The translations under genes and the position numbers were made by a program. The notes below the pieces were generated by a model, which saw nothing but the letters and a program-made list of their open reading frames with translations, searched no databases and was not told the origin of the DNA. From contig NZ_JAJNKA010000013.1 of NCBI RefSeq assembly GCF_021533215.1, positions 124,001-188,000 on the forward strand: 64,000 nt of DNA. Direction: 5' to 3'. Source of the stretch: Portibacter lacus. Its GTDB lineage: Bacteria; Bacteroidota; Bacteroidia; Chitinophagales; Saprospiraceae. Position 1 is the first letter of the stretch. Each line of letters begins with the position of its first letter. Positions 8,429 to 16,860 of this stretch are shown here, one piece after another.

Positions 8429-10579
8429 ATGATAAAGAATATACTATCGTTATGTGCCATATTTCTATTCGCAGTTTCGATTTCTGCTCAGGATAAAATA
8501 GACACGGAAGCTTATCAAAACGCAGAAAAAATGCTAAGCTGGAATACATCCTCACTCGTCGATCGGATGTATGTCAGAGCGAACTGGACGGATGATGGTA
8601 AATTTTGGTACAAGAACTTAGTTAAAGATGGATCAGAATACGTTGTATATGATTTAATTACCAAGGAGAAAGAGACTTTCGATTCAGTTGATGATATGCC
8701 TGAAACTCCAGAAGGACCAAAATATAATCGTAGAAAAGAATCAATTTCTCCAGACGGCAAAAAAGTTGTCTTTATTAAGGATTGGAATCTTTATGTTGGA
8801 GATTTAAGTTCTGGAGCGGAAAAGCAATTGACAACAGATGGAATAGAAAATTTTGGTTACGCAACAGATAATGCAGGATGGAGAAAAGGCGACGGGCCAG
8901 TTGTGAAATGGTCTCCAGATTCTAAGAAAGTGGCTACTTTCCAACAAGATCAACGCCATGTTTCTGATATGTATCTAGTGAAAACCACCGTCGGTGAACC
9001 CGAACTTCAATCTTGGAAATATCCGCTACCTCAAGATGAAAAAGTAATTCAAATTCATAGAGTTATTATCAATGTTGACAATGGGGAAATGGTGAGATTA
9101 AAAATGGATCCAGATCCGAGAAGAGGGACTCAGTGTGATGATATCTCATGCAGTGGAGAATTTGATGATAATGAATGGAATGCAGACGGGACGAAATTAG
9201 CTTTTGTCTCTACGTCTAGAGATCATAAAATAGCACATTTGAAAATTGCAGATGCTAAAACAGGAGAAGTTAGAAGTGTACATAAAGAAGTGGTCGAAAC
9301 TCAGTATGAATCAGGGCAGGGAACAATTAACTGGGAATATATGCCTGAGACCAATGAGTTTATCTGGTATTCTGAAAAGGATAATTGGGGACACCTATAC
9401 CTTTACGACTTAGCAACTGGTAAGTTGAAAAATCAGATTACTTCTGGAGATTTTGTCGTCACTAAAGTAGAAAAAATTGACCGAAAAAATCGGAAGATAT
9501 ATTTCGAGGCGAATGGAAGAGAAGAAGGAGTAGATCCTTATTTTAGTCATTTCTATGTTGTGGATTTCTCAGGGAAGAACCTGAAACTATTAACACCTGA
9601 AGTGGGACATCATTCTGTTTCCGTTTCTCCAGATAGACAGTTTTTTATTGACAATTATTCTCAGCCTGATGTTCCACCAGTATCTGTCTTAAGAAAGATA
9701 GATGGTACCTTAGTTGAAACCTTAGAGAAAGCAGATATTTCTAGACTTGTAGCTTCTGGATGGAAGGCACCTACGCCCGTGAAAGTAAAATCGGAAGATG
9801 GAAAATTTGACCTTTATGGGTTAATGTTTACACCGACTCACTTAAATGAGAACAAAAAGTATCCAATTGTAAATTATATCTATCCAGGTCCACAAGGGGG
9901 AAGTGTGGGTAGACGATCATTCAGTCCGAGTAGGGGAGACCACCAAGCACTTGCAGAACTAGGTTTCATTGTTGTTGCGATAGATGGAACTTGTAATCCT
10001 GGTCGTTCGAAAGCATTTCATGATGCATGCTACGGTGATATGTCAGTGAACACTTTACCTGATCAAGTTTCGGCGATGCAGCAATTAGCAGAAAAATATC
10101 CATACATTGACCTAGATCGAGTAGGGATATGGGGGCATTCTGGAGGTGGATTTGCAACGGCTGCGGCGATGTTTGATTATCCAGAATTTTTTGATGTTGG
10201 GATTTCTGAATCAGGTAATCATGACAACAGAAACTATGAAGATGATTGGGGCGAAAGATATGTTGGATTAGAAGTAGGAGACAACTACGAAAAGCAAGCA
10301 AACCAACTGAAGGCTGGAAATTTACAAGGGAAGTTATTGTTAGCTCACGGTGGGTTAGATGATAACGTTCCTCCATATAATACCCATTTGGTAGTAGATG
10401 CGTTGATTAAAGCGAATAAAGATTTTGACTTGCTCATTTTTCCAAATGCGCGACATGGTTTTGGTGCAGATACGATGTATATGATGAGAAAGCGATGGGA
10501 TTATTTTGTGAAAAATTTATTGAATCAGGATCCGCCGAAAGAATATAAGATTGTCTATAAGAGAGATGGAAGAGCTTAG
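8429..10579 (+). CDS. Secreted prolyl oligopeptidase-family (S9) dipeptidyl peptidase
   Basis: A 716-residue S9 family serine peptidase with a signal peptide (MIKNILSLCAIFLFAVSISAQ). Residues about 90-450 form a DPP-IV-type beta-propeller, and 470-700 the alpha/beta hydrolase domain. The nucleophile Ser571 lies in IWGHSGGGF, the acid is Asp644 or Asp645 in GGLDDNVPP, and the base is His676 in ARHGFG. Proteins of this type remove N-terminal dipeptides from peptides in the periplasm or at the surface. The gene follows array B by 100 bases and appears monocistronic. Confidence 0.9.
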   Translation: MIKNILSLCAIFLFAVSISAQDKIDTEAYQNAEKMLSWNTSSLVDRMYVRANWTDDGKFWYKNLVKDGSEYVVYDLITKEKETFDSVDDMPETPEGPKYNRRKESISPDGKKVVFIKDWNLYVGDLSSGAEKQLTTDGIENFGYATDNAGWRKGDGPVVKWSPDSKKVATFQQDQRHVSDMYLVKTTVGEPELQSWKYPLPQDEKVIQIHRVIINVDNGEMVRLKMDPDPRRGTQCDDISCSGEFDDNEWNADGTKLAFVSTSRDHKIAHLKIADAKTGEVRSVHKEVVETQYESGQGTINWEYMPETNEFIWYSEKDNWGHLYLYDLATGKLKNQITSGDFVVTKVEKIDRKNRKIYFEANGREEGVDPYFSHFYVVDFSGKNLKLLTPEVGHHSVSVSPDRQFFIDNYSQPDVPPVSVLRKIDGTLVETLEKADISRLVASGWKAPTPVKVKSEDGKFDLYGLMFTPTHLNENKKYPIVNYIYPGPQGGSVGRRSFSPSRGDHQALAELGFIVVAIDGTCNPGRSKAFHDACYGDMSVNTLPDQVSAMQQLAEKYPYIDLDRVGIWGHSGGGFATAAAMFDYPEFFDVGISESGNHDNRNYEDDWGERYVGLEVGDNYEKQANQLKAGNLQGKLLLAHGGLDDNVPPYNTHLVVDALIKANKDFDLLIFPNARHGFGADTMYMMRKRWDYFVKNLLNQDPPKEYKIVYKRDGRA

Positions 10580-10624
10580 ATATATAAAGAAAAAAGTAGA
10601 ATTTCGCTCGATATAAATAAAAAA

Positions 10625-10644
10625 AATCACCCATTAGGGTGATT
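10625..10644 (-). terminator. Hairpin with an A-tract on its left side
   Basis: AATCACCC and GGGTGATT form a perfect 8-base stem around ATTA. A run of A precedes it on the plus strand, so only a minus-strand transcript would end in T residues. Both neighbouring genes are on the plus strand, so its role as a terminator of the S9 gene is doubtful. Confidence 0.4.
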
Positions 10645-10690
10645 CGGATAACATGTGTTTTAGATAATTTTAATGATAATTTAAAATCAT

Positions 10691-13384
10691 ATGTATAAGA
10701 TAATCACAATATTATTATGTTTTTTTTCGACATTGGTTTTTTCTCAAGACTTATATTGGGTAAATAAATTTGGTGGAAATTTTGGAGACCCAGCAAACTG
10801 GTCCCAATCTTCAGGTGGCAGCGGAGGTCAGGGAATACCTGATCAGAACACAACTGTAATTTTTGATGCTAATTCTGGACTTCATACTGGAGAAGAAATT
10901 GTTTTTCAGGCAGGGGTAACCTATGAAGTTAGTACCATCATCATTGAACAAGATTTAGATAATTTCACCTTGGATTTTGAGGGGACAGTAAGCAATCCTA
11001 CAACGCTAAAAGTATTCAAAGACATATATATTTATACTCCTGTCATCACTTCTTTTACAGAAGCCGTTAGCTTTGCGAATGAGGTGTTGATCGAAGGAAA
11101 TAGTGTGAAGCACAATCTCATTACATCGGGTATTAATTTGAATCATATAGAATTTAAAGATGCAATAGGTGATTATTTGCAATACACGGATTTATATGCT
11201 TCCTCTCGAATTAGGATGTATGGAGGGGAGTGGCAGACGAATGGATTTGAAGTTAGAACTGAAGGTTTACTTTTATTTCATGATAGCCAAGCGTCTAATA
11301 ATCAATATTCTAAGGATGTATATACTGATGGTTCTGAAATATTTTGTGGAACCTTTGATGCTAAGTTTGTGTATGGGTCTCTAGATTTTATAGGAAGTCA
11401 TACAATTCATGCGGAAGTGTTTAAAGGTAATCCTTCTCAATTGAATAATACAACAACATATGATGAGCTGGTTTTGCAAGATTACGAGCCTGGGTTAAGT
11501 AATCCGATTGAAGATAATAACATGGATTGTGCAGGTTGTGTTTTTGCAAGTGTTACCATTGATGATGTTGATGTTACAAGGATAGGCGGAGGTGTCGAAA
11601 TAAATTCATTAACTATTCTGAATACAGATAATATTATCCAGATCAATGGAGGAAATGGTAGAGAAAATATTATTCACTTAAATGTCGTAAATACACCGAG
11701 CCTTGGCCCTTGTAACACCATGCCTACTATAGAAGCGAAATATACTTCTTCTGTAACAATAGAATCAATAAATTCAGCTGTAACACTCTTTCGTCTAAAA
11801 TTATATAATGTTTCCGCTGGAAGTTCGGGCACTTATTATTTAAATGCTGGGATACTATCAGGTAGTTCTACAGGATGGAATATAATTAATCCTTTGCCAG
11901 CTATTGATTATTATTGGACAAACGCGGGGGGTGACTTTTTGTGGACCTATTTTAAGAATTGGGATTCTTCAGCAAACAATGGCTGCATTCCTACAGCAGT
12001 TGATAATGTAATTATTGATAATGCATCACCTTCTCAAATAATAATTCCATCCAACTTCGAAGCATCTTGTCATGATTTTTCATGGATAAAAGATAACGGA
12101 GTCATAGATTTAGAATTAAATGAGCCATTAAATGTAACTGGTGATTTATATGTTGCAAAATTCGCAACTTTTTCAGGAAATGAAGGCATACGATTTTCTG
12201 GAAATGGTCAAATTAATATTTACTCTGAGTCGGAATTGCCTTCTTTGAGATTTGAAAGTAAAGGCACTGATTTTTTACTGAATAGTCCCTTAAATTGTGA
12301 ATCCATGTTTTTCGATGGGGCAAATTTTTATACCAATGGAAAAGATGTCCTTACCGGCTCTTGGTCAGTGGATAATGTAGACGGTAATAATTTTTATTTC
12401 AATAACTCAGATATTACTGTAAATGGTAGCTTAAATCTTGCTGCAAATAATGGCGTGGATCAAGTTTTAGATGCAGGTACGAGCACCATAACTTGTGAAT
12501 CCTTTCAATCAAGAAAGTCGTATGATTTTTACAACCTTACATTGACCAATCCAAGTACCTATTCTTTTGAAAATTGGCCTTTTAGCTTTAATGTTTTGAA
12601 TGCTAGTGGCACTGGGAAAGTGCGCGTAATAGCAGATATGGAATTAGAAGAATTAATCTTAAATAACGAGGATTCAGAAATTGAAATTCTACCGAATGTA
12701 GAGATAACGGTCAACAAAGAAATTAAGTCTAATTCTTCAAGTTTGCCAGCTAGCCTCAGATCAACCAGTAATACCAATCGAGGAAAAATTATTAATCCTG
12801 ATGGTAATTTATGCATCGTTGGTCCAATAGATATCGAGAATATAGAAGGAATTGTGGAAGGTGTTTTCCATGCACCAGGAGGTAATAATATTGGAGGAAA
12901 TATAGGGATTAATTTTACACCATTTAACACTTCTCAAAGTATCCCACTTTACTGGACAGGGAAAACAAATGAAAATTTTGCAACCAGAAGTAATTGGTCC
13001 ACAGTATCGGGTGGATGCAGCACAAATTATAATCCACAAAATAGACCTAGGCTGATTTTTGATGAGCACAGTTATTATAAAAATAATAATATGGTTTTGT
13101 ATACTGTCATGAACACTAATATTCTAGAGTTTAGAAACATCACTGATGAGTTTACTGTAGATAATAGGGTAGACCTGACATTTGATCAATTGGATATTGT
13201 GAGCAGTTACGTGAAATTTATAGGCAAAGATTATAATATAGGAACAAGAGTGAATATTAGTAATGGCACTCTTCTGGACATGGCTGCAGAAAGAATGATG
13301 TCTCCGGAGTGGAATATTTTCACTTCAACTGTAAATAGTCTTATTGTAGTTAGGGATGATTCTGAACTAATCCAGACGGAATAA
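10691..13384 (+). CDS. Large secreted repeat protein, probably C-terminally truncated
   Basis: An 897-residue protein with a signal peptide (MYKIITILLCFFSTLVFSQ). Three copies of an aromatic motif YW(V/T)...NW(S/D) occur near residues 23, 405 and 755, each followed by a P.....V.(I/F)D-type segment; this marks three tandem beta-rich units typical of very large Bacteroidota surface proteins. Such proteins normally end in a T9SS C-terminal sorting domain. Here the chain stops abruptly after DDSELIQTE within an apparent beta-strand region, with no sorting signal. The converging cvfB gene begins 34 bases beyond, leaving no room for a frameshifted tail. I read it as a gene truncated by a deletion; product function is unknown. 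Confidence 0.65.
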   Translation: MYKIITILLCFFSTLVFSQDLYWVNKFGGNFGDPANWSQSSGGSGGQGIPDQNTTVIFDANSGLHTGEEIVFQAGVTYEVSTIIIEQDLDNFTLDFEGTVSNPTTLKVFKDIYIYTPVITSFTEAVSFANEVLIEGNSVKHNLITSGINLNHIEFKDAIGDYLQYTDLYASSRIRMYGGEWQTNGFEVRTEGLLLFHDSQASNNQYSKDVYTDGSEIFCGTFDAKFVYGSLDFIGSHTIHAEVFKGNPSQLNNTTTYDELVLQDYEPGLSNPIEDNNMDCAGCVFASVTIDDVDVTRIGGGVEINSLTILNTDNIIQINGGNGRENIIHLNVVNTPSLGPCNTMPTIEAKYTSSVTIESINSAVTLFRLKLYNVSAGSSGTYYLNAGILSGSSTGWNIINPLPAIDYYWTNAGGDFLWTYFKNWDSSANNGCIPTAVDNVIIDNASPSQIIIPSNFEASCHDFSWIKDNGVIDLELNEPLNVTGDLYVAKFATFSGNEGIRFSGNGQINIYSESELPSLRFESKGTDFLLNSPLNCESMFFDGANFYTNGKDVLTGSWSVDNVDGNNFYFNNSDITVNGSLNLAANNGVDQVLDAGTSTITCESFQSRKSYDFYNLTLTNPSTYSFENWPFSFNVLNASGTGKVRVIADMELEELILNNEDSEIEILPNVEITVNKEIKSNSSSLPASLRSTSNTNRGKIINPDGNLCIVGPIDIENIEGIVEGVFHAPGGNNIGGNIGINFTPFNTSQSIPLYWTGKTNENFATRSNWSTVSGGCSTNYNPQNRPRLIFDEHSYYKNNNMVLYTVMNTNILEFRNITDEFTVDNRVDLTFDQLDIVSSYVKFIGKDYNIGTRVNISNGTLLDMAAERMMSPEWNIFTSTVNSLIVVRDDSELIQTE

Positions 13385-13418
13385 ATTTATGATAAAGATG
13401 CTTAATCGATTCTAAATT

Positions 13419-14234
13419 TTAATTCTTATCAGCCAACCGAATCCCATCTTTCTCCATCGTGATCAATCTCTTTTTATAAAGACCACCTACGGACTTCTTG
13501 AAAAGCTTTTTACTCAGTCGGAACTTACTTCTTATAGCATCTGGGTCACTCTTGTCATTAAACGGAAGAAAGCCATCCTCTTTCTTAAGCATATCGAGAA
13601 TTTTCTGTCCATTCGGCTCGATACTTTGATGACCAAGAGGAGTAAGACTAACGTCTATCTTTCCATCTTCTCTGATTGGCTTGATATATCCTTTTAATTT
13701 TTGGCCATGCCTCAGAATTTCGTGCACATCACTTTCATAAATTAATCCCTCATATTTCTGATTAATGATAACCACATAACCTAATTTCGTTTCCCCATAA
13801 ACGATCAGATCTACTTCTTGACCAAAAGCAATATCGTCTTCAGCGATTGACACTAAATAGTTCTTCAATTTTGCCGTTCCTACTAGCCGATTGGTCATTT
13901 CATCAATATACATGTGTATGACATAATCTCGGTTCGGAATCATATCCTTAGCTTGGTTTCGATAAGGTATCAATAAATCCTTTTCTATACCCATATCACA
14001 AAATGCACCGACCATGTTTATTTCGGACACCCTAAGTGTTTCGAATCCTCCTAGTTCAATTAATGGCTTTGATTCCGTTGCAACGATCGATTCTCCATCA
14101 TTATAGACAAAGACTTCTAAAAAATCACCAACTTCTCCCTTGCTATCTTCAATTTCTAATCCACCTTCCAACTTTAATCCTGTCTTGGTTTTCTCAAGAA
14201 TTGCTAATTTCTGCGTTTTGCCTATCTTTATCAT
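13419..14234 (-). CDS. cvfB: CvfB-family S1-like RNA-binding protein
   Basis: A 271-residue protein of the CvfB/YitL family: tandem S1-like OB-fold RNA-binding domains and a C-terminal winged helix. Segments such as DMGIEKDLLIPYRNQ, KYEGLIYESDVHEILRHGQK, PIREDGKIDVSLTPLGHQ and the C-terminal LSKKLFKKSVGGLYKKRLI are characteristic. The length is typical (about 270-290). In firmicutes CvfB affects virulence gene expression; its role in Bacteroidota is not established. It is divergent from the SRPBCC gene with only 25 bases between starts, and converges on the truncated secreted-protein gene. Confidence 0.85.
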   Translation of the reverse strand: MIKIGKTQKLAILEKTKTGLKLEGGLEIEDSKGEVGDFLEVFVYNDGESIVATESKPLIELGGFETLRVSEINMVGAFCDMGIEKDLLIPYRNQAKDMIPNRDYVIHMYIDEMTNRLVGTAKLKNYLVSIAEDDIAFGQEVDLIVYGETKLGYVVIINQKYEGLIYESDVHEILRHGQKLKGYIKPIREDGKIDVSLTPLGHQSIEPNGQKILDMLKKEDGFLPFNDKSDPDAIRSKFRLSKKLFKKSVGGLYKKRLITMEKDGIRLADKN

Positions 14235-14259
14235 ACCACAAAATTAATTATATTCTATT

Positions 14260-14697
14260 ATGAAAGCAAAATCATTTACGATATATCACAATCTAGTGAT
14301 CAATGGCAGTAAGAAAGATGTCTTTGAAGCAATTTCTGATCCCAATCACCTTGTGAATTGGTGGCCACTGAAGTGTAGTGGTGAAGTTAAATTGGGTGGG
14401 GTCTATCGACTCTTTTTCTCCGAAGAATACGATTGGCTTGCTAAAGTCGTGTATTTCGATCCTTATAATACATTTGAGTTAAGCATGATCAAATCAGATG
14501 AAGATTGGGCTACAACATCTTTCAAGTATGAATTAGTGGAGAAAAAGGGAAAGTTATGGCTGAATTTTTCGCATGAAGGTTGGGAAACAGAGAATGATCA
14601 CTTCAAGCATTCATCTTATTGCTGGGCGATGTTGCTCAATGGTCTAAAAAATTATGTGGAGAAAGGTAGTATTATTCCTTTTGTAGATAGGGCTTAA
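14260..14697 (+). CDS. SRPBCC-domain (AHSA1-like) protein
   Basis: A 145-residue single-domain START/Bet v1-type protein. The N-terminal NGSKKDVFEAISDPNHLVNWWP and the C-terminal NFSHEGW...HSSYCWAMLLNGLKNYVEKG are characteristic of the activator-of-Hsp90 ATPase homologue 1-like family, which bind hydrophobic ligands. No catalytic function can be read. It is divergent from cvfB and overlaps the 3' end of the convergent downstream gene by four bases. Confidence 0.8.
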   Translation: MKAKSFTIYHNLVINGSKKDVFEAISDPNHLVNWWPLKCSGEVKLGGVYRLFFSEEYDWLAKVVYFDPYNTFELSMIKSDEDWATTSFKYELVEKKGKLWLNFSHEGWETENDHFKHSSYCWAMLLNGLKNYVEKGSIIPFVDRA

Positions 14698-15620
14698 AAT
14701 TGGCACTGATCAGAAAACCATCTTACGAGTTCTCTTTCGTCTATTCCACTCTGCGCTGTAAGGCTATTTTTACCAGGTTCTACTTCTACTATTGTGGCTT
14801 TTGTACTCCCCAGTAATTCAAGTTGGTGTACGAATTCAGAAAGATCGTAATCGAATCCTCCAGCATGATCACTTGCCCAGTTCACATTACTACGTACATA
14901 AGCTCGAAGGGGAAGCCTCGTGAAGTATGCCGCGTTTCCTCCATTTCTTACCGTTTTAGTGTAAGGTGAATAACTGTTATACCTAGCTTTACTGGTGGTC
15001 GGACTGCCATCTAATTCTTGAACTAGATATTTCTTAGTGACGTGTTGTTCCTTAATTGTCAATTGATCAAGTGGAATTTCAATAGGTTTGTCCAACAATT
15101 TATAAAATCTATTCATGTCTAGTGGTGAATCACTGATGGCAATTGCTCTAGGTTTTAGATCTTCGTAGGCTTTGTTTTGCATGATGAATATGGTCAATTT
15201 TAGAGCTCTTGTCCCTGAAAGCGCAATTCCGTAAAAGAATAAGTTATTTTTCGGAATTTTAAAATTATCGCAAACCTTCAATATATCGTCAGCGAGTGCT
15301 TTCGATTTGTGATCTGAAAAAAGAAATTCAAGAGGATTATCTGTTGTAGTATACATTAAAGCAAGCTTGCTTCTTAAAGCATATTTAATCAGATTATCTT
15401 GATAGAGGCTGTCTCTTCTTTGGAATGGGATGATGATCATTCCCTTGGTTTCCTTGCCATTCGGTAACCAAAGTGTGTATCCTGGCTCGATTGCAGGAAC
15501 TGAAATTCCAGGAATAAGTTCGACTTCATTCGAAGGTACGGGATATCGAACGTTAATTACTTTTTGAGCATTGGCACTACCTAAAAGCAAGAGTAAACCT
15601 ATTAAAAGTTGAAATTTCAT
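14694..15620 (-). CDS. Secreted alpha/beta hydrolase-like protein
   Basis: A 308-residue protein with a signal peptide (MKFQLLIGLLLLLGSANAQ). The pattern YTLWLPNGKETKGMIIIPFQ, then a strand-turn FYGIALSGTRALKL in the place of a nucleophile elbow, then AIAISDSPLDMNRFY, fits an alpha/beta hydrolase fold. The elbow is not the canonical GxSxG, so activity is uncertain. HAGGFDYDLSEFVHQL near the C-terminus could supply another active-site residue. It overlaps the convergent SRPBCC gene by four bases. I do not recognise a named family. Confidence 0.6.
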   Translation of the reverse strand: MKFQLLIGLLLLLGSANAQKVINVRYPVPSNEVELIPGISVPAIEPGYTLWLPNGKETKGMIIIPFQRRDSLYQDNLIKYALRSKLALMYTTTDNPLEFLFSDHKSKALADDILKVCDNFKIPKNNLFFYGIALSGTRALKLTIFIMQNKAYEDLKPRAIAISDSPLDMNRFYKLLDKPIEIPLDQLTIKEQHVTKKYLVQELDGSPTTSKARYNSYSPYTKTVRNGGNAAYFTRLPLRAYVRSNVNWASDHAGGFDYDLSEFVHQLELLGSTKATIVEVEPGKNSLTAQSGIDERELVRWFSDQCQF

Positions 15621-15773
15621 TACTTAAGATCAAGCAATAAATGAGCCAGTAATATTATCGGATTTATAGCAAACCAATCTTGCTTTGGACATTACCACTG
15701 TAGAACGAGGCAAGAGCAACCTTAGACTTTTACATTATAGAGTAAGAACATGATCTAAAAAAAAACATGATCT

Positions 15774-16313
15774 CTACTGGCCTTTGACATAAACACCTCG
15801 TGCATTAAGCTTATAAGTTGCAACACCGTCATCACCCATTCGAAATATACTCCGATCTTTTCCTATTCTTGATTTAATATCTCCGTTAGGCCCATCCTCA
15901 CAAACCAATATCGAAGAATTTCTCATTCCATATTGATCATAGGTGTTGAAATAGATTTGTGAATTTCTAGGCCCTTCTTTTTCTACTACGATTAAGTAGT
16001 AATTATCTTTTTTCTCAGCCATTACCGCATTGAAAGATATTTCAGACCATTCATCCTCAGTCCAATCTCTGACATCAGTGCTTATGTATTCTATTACCGC
16101 ATCTTTTCCTAGAGAAGTTTTACTCATCAAATCGTCACAAGTCATTTCCTTATCAGGAAGTACATCAAATAACTTATAAAATGATTCTATTTTCACAGAA
16201 AGCGGATTTTCTTTTTTAGAAGTTTCAACAGCCGAAGTCGATGGAGCAGTTGTTTGTGAATTACAAGAGGCGGTGAAAAAAATACTAATGCACAACCAAG
16301 TTAATATTCTCAT
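15774..16313 (-). CDS. Lipoprotein of unknown function, third gene of the effector operon
   Basis: A 179-residue predicted lipoprotein: a hydrophobic signal ends in FTASC at residue 17, followed by a Ser/Thr-rich linker (SQTTAPSTSAVETSKKE). The mature part has mixed helix and strand (EDEWSEISFNAVMAEKKDNYYLIVVEK) with two cysteines. I do not recognise a family. Its start lies 29 bases inside the end of the preceding leucine-rich-repeat lipoprotein gene, itself joined to the large peptidoglycan hydrolase gene. This location makes it a candidate second immunity or accessory protein for that hydrolase; that is inference from position only. Confidence 0.6.
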   Translation of the reverse strand: MRILTWLCISIFFTASCNSQTTAPSTSAVETSKKENPLSVKIESFYKLFDVLPDKEMTCDDLMSKTSLGKDAVIEYISTDVRDWTEDEWSEISFNAVMAEKKDNYYLIVVEKEGPRNSQIYFNTYDQYGMRNSSILVCEDGPNGDIKSRIGKDRSIFRMGDDGVATYKLNARGVYVKGQ

Positions 16314-16860
16314 TTGTATTATTTAAAGATGATGGATCTTCTATACCAACTGATTTTAATGTTGAAATATTGACCAAATTGCCTAAATCTTTTACAGGAG
16401 TGGACTGAAATTCGATTTCTTCTATCTTACAACTTGCAGGAATTTCACCTTCGTATGTCTGGTAATCCATTACATCAAACTGTAAGTGCTTAAGTGAAGG
16501 CAAACTTAATATTTCTGTAGGTAGATGATCGAGATCTGAAGAATTCACAATGAGTTTTTCAAGCTTTGTTAACATGGTGAAATTATCTGGAATCTCCTTA
16601 CATTCTAAGTTGTAAAATAGCAAGTACTCTAAGTTTTGGAAAAAGCTTAAGTCACATAATTTTCGTAGGTCTTCACATGTCACTTTAGTATCTAAAACTA
16701 AAGTCTTAATGTAATTGAGATTACTTTTAGTATTAATCATGAGGCATATGTCCTCCGAAAAGACAAGCTCTGAGTTTGCATTCATTTCCACGGTTGATTT
16801 ATCAGATTTACAAGATAACATTGGCAATAAAAGACATAGTAAAAGGAAAGTTGTTTTCAT
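16285..16860 (-). CDS. Leucine-rich-repeat lipoprotein, candidate immunity protein
   Basis: A 191-residue predicted lipoprotein (MKTTFLLLCLLLPMLSCKSD, Cys17 as the modified residue). Residues about 55-170 hold irregular leucine-rich repeats: FFQNLEYLLFYNLECKEIPD, LTKLEKLIVNSSDLDHLPTE, LPSLKHLQF, ISTLKSVGIED. The start codon overlaps the stop of the upstream peptidoglycan hydrolase gene as TAATG, so the two are translationally coupled. Leucine-rich repeats bind proteins, and a membrane-anchored periplasmic protein made in lockstep with a peptidoglycan-cleaving enzyme is what an immunity protein would look like. That role is inferred. Confidence 0.65.
   Translation of the reverse strand: MKTTFLLLCLLLPMLSCKSDKSTVEMNANSELVFSEDICLMINTKSNLNYIKTLVLDTKVTCEDLRKLCDLSFFQNLEYLLFYNLECKEIPDNFTMLTKLEKLIVNSSDLDHLPTEILSLPSLKHLQFDVMDYQTYEGEIPASCKIEEIEFQSTPVKDLGNLVNISTLKSVGIEDPSSLNNTNENINLVVH

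Noticed and set aside
10434-10634. Minus-strand open frame that the hairpin at 10625-10644 might terminate
   Set aside because: It is antisense to the S9 catalytic domain, and the hairpin lies at its 5' side, so the pairing of gene and terminator does not work.
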